This document shows positions 54,058 through 64,000 of a stretch of DNA of 64,000 nucleotides, piece by piece. How positions within the stretch are numbered: position 1 is the first letter of the stretch; each line of letters begins with the position of its first letter. This stretch comes from Blastocladiella emersonii ATCC 22665. Lineage: Eukaryota; Blastocladiomycota; Blastocladiomycetes; Blastocladiales; Blastocladiaceae. A program made the position numbers and the translations under genes. The stretch lies in contig JANHCV010000015.1 of NCBI GenBank assembly GCA_025594325.1, forward strand, positions 186,001 to 250,000. The letters run 5' to 3'. The notes under the pieces were generated by a model. The model was given only the letters and a program-made list of their open reading frames with translations. It ran no database searches and was not told the origin of the DNA.

Positions 54058-57000
54058 ATGAAGCTTAGAACAATCTCCGGGATCATCTCAATTATATGGC
54101 TGAACCTTGCTGTCCAAGTCGCCTTCACGGAGACTTCCGGCGAAGCAGCAGCAGCCGAAACGGCTTCCACTGTCAGCAGCCGAGCGCCGACGTCGCCTGC
54201 CATGGCGAGCCTACTCGCGCAGTGCCGTGTGTGCCACCGACGATCCGAAGTCCAGATTGGCATGGTGTCGCACGGTACGCGTCGTTTACTGTCAAGTTTC
54301 CGACGCGTAGCTTACAAGCGACGTGATGTTTAGGCGACTGGAATCTCGACTCGTTTTGGATCCGGTCCAAGAGCGGAATCGTGCGCGCCGCGGAGCTATA
54401 CAATGTCTCGGCGTACCCGCTCAACCCGACCATCTTTGACCCGGCGGACAACGCGATCGCCGTGACCAACGCGGCGGCCAATTTTTCGCTGATCGGCACG
54501 ACCATCGGTACGAGCGGGCGTCGCAGCGATGTGGTCGTACCTGCTGCTAACGCTCGGTCGTGTAGTTGAGATGGCCACCGTCGGTAACGCGGTGCTCAAC
54601 ATTACGCAGAGCAAGCGCGCGGCCGTCGTGGCGTACAACGCCGGCGACAGCCTCATCTCGTCGCTCGGAGTGTGCGTTCGTCTCTCGCAGCTGTCACCCC
54701 CACCCATGCTCACGACCTCGCGTGTAGAATGAACTTTGTGGGCCAGCCCGAGTACACGGCGGCCTTCAAGGTCGGCGTGACGCTCGCGCGCGAGGGCAAG
54801 GTCAAGGCGGCCTGCATCCAGCACGAGGCCGGCAATATTGCGCTGATCGAGCGCTGCAACGGCGTCAACGACGGGATCAAGTCCGTAACGCGTCCGTGTA
54901 CTAACGACACTTCACCACGTCGCACGATCTAACCGCCTGCTTTGTGTAGCCGGAGCTTCAAGCACGGCCATGGCGGTCGACGGCACGTCCATCTCGGCCA
55001 TCGACGCGACCATCAACAACGCGCTCGACACCATCCTCGGGCTCGACGCGATCGTGACGCTCGGCACCGACGTCGCGATGCGCGCGATCCAGGCCGTGCA
55101 GGCTCGCGGCCGTTCCTCGACTATTGGCATCGCCACGTTCGACATTTCCGTCGAGCTCTGCAGCGCCATCGCCCAAGGTAAGGCTCTCTTCGCCATCGAC
55201 CAGCAAGAGTTTATCCAAACCTTCACGACGGTGCAGCTGCTCAAGCTCTACCACATGACGGGCGGCATGCAGCTTGCCACGAAGCTGCTGCTCTCGGGCC
55301 CGTCCGTCGTACGGCTCGCTAACGTGCAGCGCAAGCTGTGCCAGCTCGACCCGACGCGGTCTGGGTGTACAAATCCGAGTCCGAGCGTACGTTACAGCAC
55401 TTCGACAACTCTCGGCCGAGCATTGACCGTGGACGTGTTTGTAGTCCATCACCATCGCGATTGCCGCGACGGGCAGCTGGACGGGCACGGACTCGTTCCA
55501 CCAGCAGGCCAAGTACGGGGCCCTCGCCGCGGCGCGCGAGCACGGCACCGCGCTGCGGTTCATCGACACGAACCTGTTCGACCTCCAGGCGCTCGCTTCG
55601 CTCATCCAGACCACCATCAACGACCGCGTCTCGGCGCTCGTCATCCCCGTCCCGTCGATCGGCGCCGGGCAGAACTTTGCGTCGCTCATCGATGCCGCCG
55701 CCGCGCACACCATCCCCGTCGTGACGTGGGCCACGGGCACGGTGCGCGGGTCCGACCGCGTTCAGAACGGCAGCGCGCTCATGCACATCGGCCAGAACGA
55801 GACAACGAGCGGGATGCTCCTCGGCGCGCGGCTCAACGCGCTCGTCCCGGCCGGGTCGCAGGTGCTGTGCTTGACGCAGGAGCTCGGGAGCGACGACATG
55901 CCGCTCAAGTGCGCGGGGATCCAGGCCGCGCTGAACATGGGCCGCACCGTGGTCGCCGCAGGACTCGGCGGCTCCGCGCTCCCGCTCGCCGTGTCCGTGC
56001 GGAACGTGGTGCAATCCGTCGTCGACATCCAGACGGCGCTTGCGGCGTTCCCGCGGGTCGCGGCCATCGTGTACCCGTCGGCCGAGGCGGCCAAGATGGT
56101 GCTGTCGGCAACGACGAGATCGCTTTCGAGCGTCGTGGTCGCTGGCTACGGCATGAGCTCCGAGGTCGCCGAGAGCATCCTCAGCGGCCGCATTGCGTTC
56201 ACGGTCGACGAGCAGCCGTACCTCCAGGCGTATATGGCCGTCGCGTCGCTGTCGCTGTACCTCACCGACGGGTACATCTTGCAGAACCCACTCCTCGAGA
56301 CGGGCCCGCGCATCATCGACCCGTCGACGCTCGCGACGGCCGTGTGCCGCGCCGACACGACGCGCGACCCGAGCGCCGAGTGCCCGGCGTGCCCGGCCAA
56401 GTGCGGTGCGGCCGGCGTCGCGGGAGGCGGGATCTGCCTCGACTCGGGCGCGTGTGCGTGCAGGCCCGGGTGGCTGCTCGGCCCAGATCACGACTGTACG
56501 GTCCGCGACCCGGGGCTCACGTACATCAGCGCGCAGTCGGGCGTCGCAGTTGCGCTCATGGGCATCACGGGGCTGGCCATGGCGTCGACGCTCGCCGTGA
56601 CCGCGTTCATCGTCGTGTACCGCACCGACCCGACCATCAAGGCGACGTCGTGGGCCATCTCGATCGTCATGCAGGCCGGCGTCCTCGCTGTCCTTACATC
56701 GGTGTTCCTGGCCGTCGGCGAGCCGACACCCGCCGTATGCGCGGCGCGGCCGTTCCTCCTCGCGGTCGGGTTCGCGACGGTTATCGGGTTCCTGGTCGCC
56801 AAGACATGGCGCGTGTACCTCTTGTTCAACACGGTCAAGCTGCGCGGGCGCAAGATCACGGACGTGCAGGTCGTCGCGTGGGGCTGCGCGGTCGCGCTCG
56901 TCAGCGTTACGATCTGGGTCGCGTGGGTGGCAACGGACCCGCCGGTGCCGACCAACATCTTCATTGCCGAGGGCCTCACCAACGTCGTTTGCAAGAGCCG

Positions 57001-58317
57001 CGGCGGGGCTGAGAGCGCGTTCGAGGCGCTGCTCATCGCATATGTGCGTGTTCGCTCGCAGCCGACCGAGATCGTTCACTGACACGCTCGATTGTAGAGC
57101 GTCGTGCTCATCCTCGTCGGCGCCGCGCTGGGTTTCGTGACGCGCACGGTTATCGCGCGGTTCAACGAGTCCCGCCCGAGTACGTTTCATCGAGTCATTT
57201 TCGCCGCGCTGTCCTGATCGCTGACCACGAACATACCCGGATCAAGTCGGCCTCATCATGTATAACCTCATCGCGCTCGCGGCCATCGGCATCCCGCTCG
57301 CCGCCTCGAGCACCTCGAACTTGATGCTGTGGTTCGTCGTGCAGACGGTGGTCACGCTCCTCGGGTGCATCAGCACGCAGCTGCTCCTGTTCGCGCCCAA
57401 GATCATGGCCATCCTGAAGCTCAAAAACCCGTCGCGCGGTGCCGGCGGCGAGAACTCGACGGCGCTCAAGACGCAAACGGCCTCGACCTTTGGCATCGGC
57501 AAGGCCCCCGCGCCTCCCGCGACCATGGGATCGTGGCGCGGCCAGCCGGGCATCCGCAAGCGGACCACCTCGCGTGGGATCTCGGACCCAGGCCTGCACG
57601 ACTCGTCGACCTTCGACACGATGTACCTTCACGCGCCCGCTCGCGTGCTGCGGAGTCGACTCGACTCGCTCACCGCGGTCTGGTTCCCGGCGCTCGTCAC
57701 GTTCATGGGCGATCCGGCGGTGCCCATGGTCGCCGTGTTCGACACGTCGGCGCAGGGCAAGCTCGGGGTCGTGGTCGACCTGTCGCAGGCGCTCGTGTCT
57801 GTGGTCGAGATGGAGCCGGGTACGATCTCCGCGGCGGCAGCGGCGGCGGCGGCGAGCAGCAGTGGCCAGGCGACGTCGGGCAAGGACACGGCCGCGGCCG
57901 CAAGCGGGAGCAGTGGCATGGCGTTCGCCCCGGTCCAAGTCGGTTCGAGTGCCGTCGGCGAGTCGACGGACACGGTCGGGTCGCTCACCACGCAGGTTGC
58001 CGGGATCATCAACTTGCGTACCATGGTACAATCATCTCGCTTTCTCTTTCGGATCGCGACTTCGCTGACGCTACTTGTAGATGGGCCAGGCTGTCTACAT
58101 CCAGTTTTCCAACCCCGCGCAGTTCAACCTGTGGACGGCGCAGCTCACCAAGGCGTGCGGCTTCTCGACGCGACCGTCGCACAGCGGCTCCAAGGACAAG
58201 GACAAGGACAAGGAAAGCGACGGGCCGCACGTCAGCGCCGCCAAGGTCGGTCGGACCCGTCAGTTCAGCGGCGGGCTGGGCGACGGCGCTCCGGGCGTTG
58301 ACAGTATCCGGGAGTGA
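54058..58317 (+). CDS. Class C seven-helix receptor with tandem periplasmic-sugar-binding-like domains and PH-like tail
   Basis: Nine-exon model: 54058-54274, 54334-54507, 54563-54671, 54728-54891, 54950-55386, 55445-57043, 57098-57179, 57247-58025, 58081-58317 (about 1265 residues). Order: signal peptide; a first type-I periplasmic-binding-like domain (about 65-365; EVQIGMVSHGDWN, LGVMNFVGQPEYTAAFKVGV, GIATFDISVELC, FAIDQQEFIQ); a second (about 368-690; SITIAIAATGSWTGTDSFHQ, VVTWATGT, MHIGQNETTSGMLLG, FTVDEQPYLQAYMAV); a Cys-rich EGF-like stretch (CPACPAKC...CACRPGWLLGPDHDC); seven membrane helices from VALMGITGLAMASTLA to TVVTLLGCISTQLLLF, as in GABA-B-type receptors; and a cytosolic tail with a split PH-like domain ending VYIQFSNPAQFNLWTAQLTK. 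The AIDQQ and TVDEQP motifs resemble bacterial ribose/sugar-binding proteins. Exon 4 to 5 needs a weak donor, GTCCGT at 54892. Sugar or small-ligand sensing through a G protein is inferred. Confidence 0.8.
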
Positions 58318-58661
58318 GAGATCCGCGTGAATAGCTATTCCATGGTGTACGATCAGCGGCGTGCGCGGCTGAGAAAGGTCTCTCGCATGACAACCTCGCA
58401 GGATCGATCGTTAAGCTCGCACCGCGGACGACCGACGCGTCGCGTTTCAGGTCCGCGTTGGTCCAGGTCGATCGTTCCCCCGTGAATGCGATTTTTGACG
58501 CCCGGTGTCTGGGGCGAACACGCGTGGGAGCGCGTGCGCGTCGGCCCGTCGGCCCGTCGGCTTCGCTTACGTGCGCCGCCTATAAAACCCGCGCTCCTCC
58601 CACCACCCCTCTCTCTCAGACTCGCTCTAACCCCACGCAACGTATCAACCATACACCAACC
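58318..58661 (+). promoter_or_regulatory. Promoter of the aldo-keto reductase gene with TATA box at 58581-58587
   Basis: TATAAAA at 58581-58587 lies 75 nt before the ATG at 58662. A C/T-rich stretch (ctctctctcagactcgct) between them is a likely start region. It is the clearest core promoter in the window. No gene in the rest. Confidence 0.65.
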
Positions 58662-59756
58662 ATGTCATCGACCACCGCTGCCGCCAGCACCGACCGCCCC
58701 GACGCACACAAGATGCAGTACATGCGCCTCGGCAACACGGGCCTGCAGGTCTCGCGCATCTGCGTCGGCATGATGTCGTACGGGTCGCCCGAGTGGCAGG
58801 CCTGGGTCCTCGACGCCGACAAGTCGCTGCCGCTCATGAAGGCCGCGTGGGACGCCGGCATCAACTTCTTCGATTCCGCCGACGTCTACTCGAACGGCGC
58901 GAGCGAGACGGTCCTGCGCGACTTCATGCGCGAGTACGGCATCAAGCGCAACGAGATCGTCATTGCAACCAAGTGCTACTTCCAGGTCGCCGACTCGCCC
59001 GGCGCCAACACGTTTGCCGGCGCGGCGCCCAAGTACACGCAGGTCAACCAGCGCGGGCTGTCGCGCAAGCACATCTTCGACGCGGTCGACGCGTCGCTTG
59101 CGCGCCTCGGCACCGACTACATTGACCTGTACCAGATCCACCGCTGGGACTACGACACGCCCATTGAGGAGACCATGGAGGCGCTGCACGACCTCGTCAA
59201 GGCCGGCAAGGTCCGCTACATTGGCGCCTCGTCCATGCACGCGTGGCAGTTCGCCAAGGCGCAGGCGGTGGCCGAGCGCAACGGGTGGACCAAGTTCGTC
59301 AGCATGCAGAACCTCGTCAACCTGCTGTACCGCGAGGAGGAGCGCGAGATGCTGCCGCTGTGCCGCGACCAGGGCGTCGGCGTCATCCCGTGGTCGCCGC
59401 TCGCCCGCGGCATCCTGTCGGGCAAGGGCAAGCAGTCCGACTCGGTGCGCGCCCAGACGGACCGCATGCGCCAGGTCATGATGGGCAACGCCTCGGCCGA
59501 GGATGTGGCCGCCGCGACCGACGACCGCGTCCTCGCTGCCCTGCGCAAGGTCGCCGAGGCCCGCGGCGTGCCCATGTCCCAGGTCGCGCTCGCCTGGGTT
59601 CTCGCCAAGCCCGGCGTCACGGCCCCGATCGTCGGCATGAACAAGATCGAGTACCTCCACGACGCGGTCGCCGCCCTCTTGCTCAAGCTCACCGACGACG
59701 AGGTCAAGGCACTCGAGGCGCCCTACTACCCCAAGGTCATCTTCGGTCATTTCTGA
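58662..59756 (+). CDS. Aldo-keto reductase
   Basis: Single exon, 364 residues, ATG 58662 (caaccATGT). TIM-barrel AKR with the full tetrad: Asp and Tyr in FFDSADVYSNG, Lys in VIATKCYF, His in YQIHRWDYDTP. NADP-site motifs are VGVIPWSPLARGILSG and APIVGMNKIEYL. Sequence style (MQYMRLGNTGLQVSRICVGM) matches the YajO/versiconal-reductase-like branch used by fungi to reduce aldehydes and ketones or in secondary metabolism. Substrate unknown. Length and motifs are normal, and C/G-ending codon bias is strong, consistent with good expression from its TATA promoter. It converges on the minus-strand secreted paralog, with 213 nt between stops. Confidence 0.93.
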   Translation: MSSTTAAASTDRPDAHKMQYMRLGNTGLQVSRICVGMMSYGSPEWQAWVLDADKSLPLMKAAWDAGINFFDSADVYSNGASETVLRDFMREYGIKRNEIVIATKCYFQVADSPGANTFAGAAPKYTQVNQRGLSRKHIFDAVDASLARLGTDYIDLYQIHRWDYDTPIEETMEALHDLVKAGKVRYIGASSMHAWQFAKAQAVAERNGWTKFVSMQNLVNLLYREEEREMLPLCRDQGVGVIPWSPLARGILSGKGKQSDSVRAQTDRMRQVMMGNASAEDVAAATDDRVLAALRKVAEARGVPMSQVALAWVLAKPGVTAPIVGMNKIEYLHDAVAALLLKLTDDEVKALEAPYYPKVIFGHF

Positions 59757-59969
59757 GTGACGTTTTGATACCCAATGAGCACGATGTAGCTGTGCACACG
59801 CATCTTTCCAATTCACTCGGTTGTTGCATGGAAAGTTTGACAACCCAACCCGTTCAAGCTCATCTATTCATCGTAGTTCGGGAGGAAAATGAGGGGGCTT
59901 CTTGCACGAGAAGCGAGGGGGAATCAGCAGCGCGGACCGTCCGACGTGAGGCTCGCTGAGCCGAGACGC

Positions 59970-61458
59970 TTACAGCTCGCTGCGGCGCTGCATCGGAGCC
60001 GTCGAAGCGGCCGCCGTCTGGCACACGACAGCGCTGAGCTTGGCCGTGCACCCGCCAGCGGGAACGTTGACGCTGCCAGCCTTGGAGGCCGAATCGGCGG
60101 CCGTGATGGCGACGCACGAACCCGCGTACGAGTCGCCGTCGTACGAGTGGATCCACGCCTTGCCGCCGCTGCCGAGCGCCTGGTACACGATGCCAATGGC
60201 CTTGGTGAAGGTCGCGTCCGAGCCCGAGCCCGACTTGAGGTCAGCGAGCGAGTAGCCGCGGCGCGTGCACACGGCGGCGGCCGAGGCGGCGTCGACGCTG
60301 TCGGCCACGACCACGACGCGGATTGGGGAGTCGGCGCCCACGACCAGGCCGTACTCGGTCTCGCCAGCCTTGCGCAGCTTGCAGATGGGTGGCAACGGGG
60401 TCGACGCGTCGGCAACATTGACGTTGGCCGCCTAAACGTTAAGCAAGGTGAGAGAGTGAGCGGAGGTTGGGAATGCGTCGAGGCGCGCGTACCTTGCCAG
60501 CCTTGCGCGGCAGGGTGAGAAGAAGCCCGGGCTGGCCGTGCGAGTTGCCGTCCCAGCTCGCGACGAGCGCCTGCTTGCCGAGACCAATGCAATCGATGCC
60601 AGCTACTCGCCTTTCTGGTCAGTGATCGTGCCAGGCCAGCGGCGAGGCAAATTCGCGTACCCTTGACCACATCGGCCGCGTTCTTGGACGTGACGGGGGC
60701 GAGGTCGGCGCCGATCTGGTCGCACGCGAGCTGCGCAACAAGCAGCGTGGTCGTAGTGAGTCCACCGGTCTTGTCGCGCGGGACGGCGTAGTCGGGCGCG
60801 CTGGTTGAGGTGCACGCCGACGGAGGCGGGACGATGCGGTAGCGGAACACGCCGGAGATGCAGTTGTTGTCGGGCAGCGGGTAGAGACCGATCTGCTGGG
60901 TGCCGGGCGGAACCGTCACGGAGACCTTAGGCCCCTTTGGGTCGAGCAGACACGCATCGGCAGCATCCGATGGGAGGGGCACCTTCGGATCCGTCCAGCT
61001 GCCAGGAGGGCAAAGTTCGGCGATCACGCTCTCCGTGTCAGTCCGGGCAACCCACTTGCCGGCAACCCACACGAGCGCGTGCGACGGGTCGCGGGTCTGC
61101 GATCCGTCGGAGCGGTATCCAACGGTGACAAACGCGTCAAGGGTCATACCGCGCTCCACCGCAGCAGGCGCGTCGGGTCGGATCGACCAGTATGCGCCCC
61201 CGTGGCAGCTGACAAACGGGTGCCAGATGTTCTCTACGACATGATCCGGCAGCGTGGGATCCGTCGTGAAGCCGGCCCCGATGAAGCGCTCGGGCGCAGG
61301 GATCAGGTCTGACTGCACGGCCGCTACACGCCGTCACGGAGGCGTGAGCGACAGCAGCAAAGTCAGCGTGCGCCGCACATACCGCGACGAGCGGCGTCGG
61401 CGCGTGCACCGGCGGCCCACAGCAGCGACAAGAAGGCAAGTGCGATGAGGATCTGCAT
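59970..61458 (-). CDS. Secreted protein with two C-type-lectin-like modules (copy B, inverted paralog)
   Basis: Exons 61458-61383, 61323-60661, 60602-60493 and 60431-59970 give 436 residues. Intron positions and phases are the same as in copy A; exons 3 (110 nt) and 4 (462 nt) are identical in length. Donors are GTATGT, GTACGC and GTACGC. Signal peptide: MQILIALAFLSLLWAAGARA. The N-terminal domain (VQSDLIPAPERFIGAGFTTD onward) has diverged strongly from copy A, with an extra Cys-containing loop (ACLLDPKGPKVSV). The two C-terminal modules are close: CTRRGYSLADLKSGSGSD, GGKAWIHSYDGDSYAGSCVA, and the last residues (VCQTAAASTAPMQRRSEL) match copy A exactly. Probably extracellular and possibly glycan-binding. 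The conserved C-terminal half with a variable N-terminal half suggests different ligands. Confidence 0.75.
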
Positions 61459-62246
61459 AGCGAATGTGGAGATGGGCTGTCTTCAATCGTAAATGAGGGG
61501 AAGACGAGGCGGGACGGACACGATGACCACCAACCAGTCCCCAAACCTGTCTGTTTGCGCTGCTGGACGGATGCGCCCGGATGGTGAGAATCGAATAACT
61601 GCAGCTCTTAGTGATGGGAGATGCACCCGTAGTCGAAAAAGGCCCAGGCGGGAGACACAACTGTGTTGCACAAAAGCATGAGACATGCGTCGCACCGCGG
61701 ACCCACGCAGTGTGGCACGCTGCGAACATCTGTGGTCAGCGCAACGGACGTCTCGCACCTTTCTGCCAATCGGAGCAAGAGTACAGTTAAATCGAAGCAA
61801 ACAGCTTGGCCGCGTGTTGGGCGTCTCAAGCCAGCCCCTAGAATCGCGCCGATAATTGCTCCTGGGGACAATGTAGCGCCTCTCGCCTCGTGCCAGCATG
61901 AAAAAACTGCGTAGCGCAACACTAACTGAGCCTTCGAGACTGTGTTGCTCTTCGAACGACGAGTAACACGAGGGAGCACAGGGAGCTCGAACCAACGATT
62001 CTTGGACATGAAGCTAGGATTAAACCACTTTGATTCATCGATCAACCCGATAATGAAACTGCAAGGGAAATCAGAGCCCGCAGCGCCACCTTGGGGTGTG
62101 CAACCACGCGTTGTGCCACTCACGCGATCGGCTGTCAGCGAAATTAGTCACCTTTCCTCACTCTGCCGCGTCGGCTCGCTCGCGAACCTTCGTCTCGCCC
62201 GTGCATCAGGGCCCACCATGCACTTGGAGCAAACGCCAAAGACCAC
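61459..62246. other. Gene-poor stretch
   Basis: 788 bp with no supported gene. Short open frames on both strands (for example 61483-61995 minus) have Arg/Ser-rich shadow-like composition. Mixed base composition, like the 32-41 kb block. Confidence 0.4.
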
Positions 62247-63150
62247 ATGCAAGAAGCTCATGAAACTGATGGCAGTGCGCTCGAGGCCGACTTTCTCAGC
62301 TTCCCCGAGATCACTGCGGCGTCGTGGTCAAGACCAACGTTCCGCGACGGCTTCTTGTCCATACGTATAACCGGTATCGGCGAAATACTCAACGAGTATA
62401 TCGCCCTGGCCTACAGGAACGGCGAGACGGTCACTTTGTCTCACAAGCTTATCGCTGATATCAATGAATGGGTGACCGACACCAAGTACATGCCCGAGTG
62501 CTTCCCCGACTGGACCACGATCCCACCCGGAGCAGCACGCGAAGTCTTTCTCAACTACTACTCACGCAATGGCCCTGCCGGGTGTCAACCCGTGATGCCC
62601 GGGTTAGCACAGCTTGTCCATCGGCTTCGGCGGAATCTCCCACGAGTCGTCTCCTCCGCACTTGATCGGCACGTTACGGCCCAGAAGCGTCGCCTGATCG
62701 TGTCGTGTACCGCCACTACCTCGCCGAGCTCGAGCGCCTGCACGGCGACGCGCTCCGCCGCCGCCGGATCCTCGAGTCTGCCGCTGGGGAGAGCGCTCGT
62801 CAAGTGCTGACGGCGCTTGTTGGCCCTCATCACAACTCGCGTTGCCTTCAAACGTGCGCGCGTGGCTCGAATACGAGGAGCTCGTGGACGAGCCCGCCAT
62901 CCTGCAATCGAGAGCTTCCAAGGGCATTGACCAGTGCGAAAAGGATGCTACCGACCGTGCTAGTGGAAAGCACGATCCCGGATTGCGTTGCTCGATGCGC
63001 TGCGGCAGGCGGCCGCGGAACTCGTCCGTGAGGACTGGGCCGAGTCAGGCCTCGCTGTGCCTGCTTGGATCGTTCGCTTCAGAGTTCCAGATCGCGTCCA
63101 AGAGCCAGTAGTTCACGTCAGAGTCAGAAAGAATGTAATGCTCATTTAAC
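62247..63150 (+). pseudogene. Frame-broken gene of unknown family
   Basis: Protein-like sequence continues across at least four frame segments: about 62280-62600 (LSFPEITAASWSRPTFRDGF, ILNEYIALAYRNGETVTLSH, CFPDWTTIPPGAAREVFLNY); about 62681-62830 (DRVVYRHYLAELERLHGDAL, RRRILESAAGESARQVLTAL); about 62840-62960 (NVRAWLEYEELVDEPAILQS); and about 62961-63150 (IALLDALRQAAAELVREDWA, VPAWIVRFRVPDRVQEPVVH) to a stop. GTRCG donors that would join them with introns of normal size are absent, so frameshifts are more likely than splicing. No family recognised. Confidence 0.45.
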
Positions 63151-63296
63151 ATATTTTCTTGGCATCGGATCCCGCGTCGCGTGCTGAGATCGAGCTCACC
63201 TCGCTGGAAGGAGTGACGTGTCGGCCCAAGCTGGCCCGCGGGGTGAAAATCGCTGGCGCGCGCCGCGAACGGTTCGCGCTCTCACAGTGCCGCCAC

Positions 63297-63776
63297 ATGA
63301 AGCGAATGAATATCATGAATTCACCGCCGCCACCGCTCGACTTTTCTTCGCTTCCCGAGAATGCAATAGGTCTGGTCGTCTTACTTGCCACGCCCGCGGC
63401 ACGGGTTGTCAGTGCGTCCCGAGTTCTCACGGACGTTGCGACCAGTTTCCCTCTTCTCCCGCTCCCGCTCGTCTGGATCGACCGCATCGGCGACAGACTT
63501 TCGGCCTACCTTGCCTTGGCCGCGCCTTCCGACCGACTTGTCACCGATTTGGTACCCGAGTGGAAGTCCGCCATCGCTGGTTGTGCGGAAACTAGCCACT
63601 CTGAAGCCGTACGCAAGGCGGGACTTTTGGTCAGAATCCTACGCGCAGCAGCCGTTCATGCACCAGATAATCTTGCCGCGCTATTGCTCATTGTTTACGA
63701 AGGCGACGTGGCGCAGCTTCTCTCGATTTGGCGCCGCTTTTTCCCTGCAGGCTTCTTTGACACGCTCCTCAACTAA
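63297..63776 (+). CDS. Hypothetical protein
   Basis: 159 residues from ATG 63297 (cgccacATGA); a second ATG at 63315 is also possible. Hydrophobic, Leu/Ala-rich helical sequence (LPENAIGLVVLLATPAARVV; FPLLPLPLVWIDRIGDRLSA; AVRKAGLLVRILRAAAVHAP; LAALLLIVYEGDVAQLLSIW) ending at a clean stop. The alternation of short helices, and its position near a decayed gene in a mixed-composition segment, recall the helical N-termini of ankyrin-like proteins such as the one at 36.3 kb, but I cannot show homology. A GTRCG donor for a further exon was not seen. It could be a truncated gene. Confidence 0.45.
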   Translation: MKRMNIMNSPPPPLDFSSLPENAIGLVVLLATPAARVVSASRVLTDVATSFPLLPLPLVWIDRIGDRLSAYLALAAPSDRLVTDLVPEWKSAIAGCAETSHSEAVRKAGLLVRILRAAAVHAPDNLAALLLIVYEGDVAQLLSIWRRFFPAGFFDTLLN

Positions 63777-64000
63777 CGAGCCGGTGCGGCTCTCAAGGCT
63801 TCCACGGAGGTCAATATAAACCAATGTTTGTGCCTTGGAGATAAGATTGTGAATGGTTGGCTAGTATGTTTGCCCTCGAGAACGCGAACATGGAGAGCGG
63901 GGTGGCGCGTTGCGCCACTCACGCCACCGTCTGTCAAACAAATCAGTGGCGCTGGCGGTCTCGCTGGAGTGAAAATTGCGGCCGCAGGCCCGAACCGGTC
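63777..64000. other. Right-hand window end, nothing recognised
   Basis: 224 bp after the last stop. An A/T-rich stretch (about 63810-63870) may be its 3' UTR. No gene start is supported before the window ends. Confidence 0.4.

Noticed and set aside
52061-61458. Interpretation of the inverted paralogs as terminal repeats of a large mobile element
   Set aside because: They are expressed-looking spliced genes with divergent 5' halves, and no transposase or target-site duplication is seen.
61483-61995. Minus-strand 170-codon open frame
   Set aside because: Arg/Ser-rich and without domain or splice support. It lies upstream of the secreted paralog, in its likely promoter.
62928-62965. Thirty-nucleotide intron (GTGCGA...CTAG) joining segments of the broken gene
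   Set aside because: Much shorter than every other intron here, and its length (a multiple of three) does not correct the frame change.

Overview
The window looks like nuclear DNA of a zoosporic fungus. The evidence is high GC, compact spliceosomal introns (mostly 50-90 nt), fungal-type housekeeping genes, and a full-length axonemal outer-arm dynein heavy chain, which implies a motile flagellated stage. A Blastocladiomycota-like genome (Allomyces/Catenaria type) is my best guess. This is inferred from gene content and composition, not from any search. No rRNA, tRNA, CRISPR array or intact transposon was recognised.

Layout. 1-4.5 kb (-): secreted, multidomain PQQ-type sugar dehydrogenase, cut by the left edge. 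5-7.2 kb (-): low-complexity hypothetical protein. 8.2-10.1 kb (+): Nem1/Dullard-like membrane phosphatase. 10.5-11.8 kb (+): type II membrane protein with a somatomedin-B-like cysteine motif. 12.4-26.3 kb (+): gamma/DNAH5-type dynein heavy chain in five exons, one of them 9.9 kb. 26.6-29.6 kb (+): CUL4-like cullin. 29.7-30.3 kb (-): ubiquitin-like/BAG co-chaperone. 30.6-32.0 kb (+): kynurenine aminotransferase.

From about 32.0 to 41.4 kb the sequence is visibly less GC-rich and lacks housekeeping genes. It holds a tandem pair of coiled-coil proteins (the first copy broken, the second ending in a chromodomain-like module), an ankyrin-like plus leucine-rich-repeat protein, and another nuclear-looking coiled-coil protein. 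Long stretches around these genes are empty or relic.

From 41.5 kb GC-rich housekeeping genes return: an expanded MEMO1-like protein (-), a YggS/PLPBP protein (+), a small five-exon hypothetical gene (+), UBC6/UBE2J2 (-), an RmlB-like nucleotide-sugar dehydratase (+), a stand-alone UBR-box protein (-), a small acidic conserved-looking protein (+) and ALG2 (+).

52-61.5 kb may be a surface-sensing locus. Two paralogous secreted cysteine-containing proteins lie in inverted orientation on either side of a large receptor and an aldo-keto reductase. The receptor carries two sugar-binding-protein-like domains, a Cys-rich module, a class C seven-helix domain and a PH-like tail. 61.5-64 kb is again gene-poor, with one frame-broken gene and one small hypothetical ORF.

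Across the window, splice donors are almost always GTRCG (usually GTACG) and acceptors usually end in TAG. I used this to join exons that single reading frames do not show.
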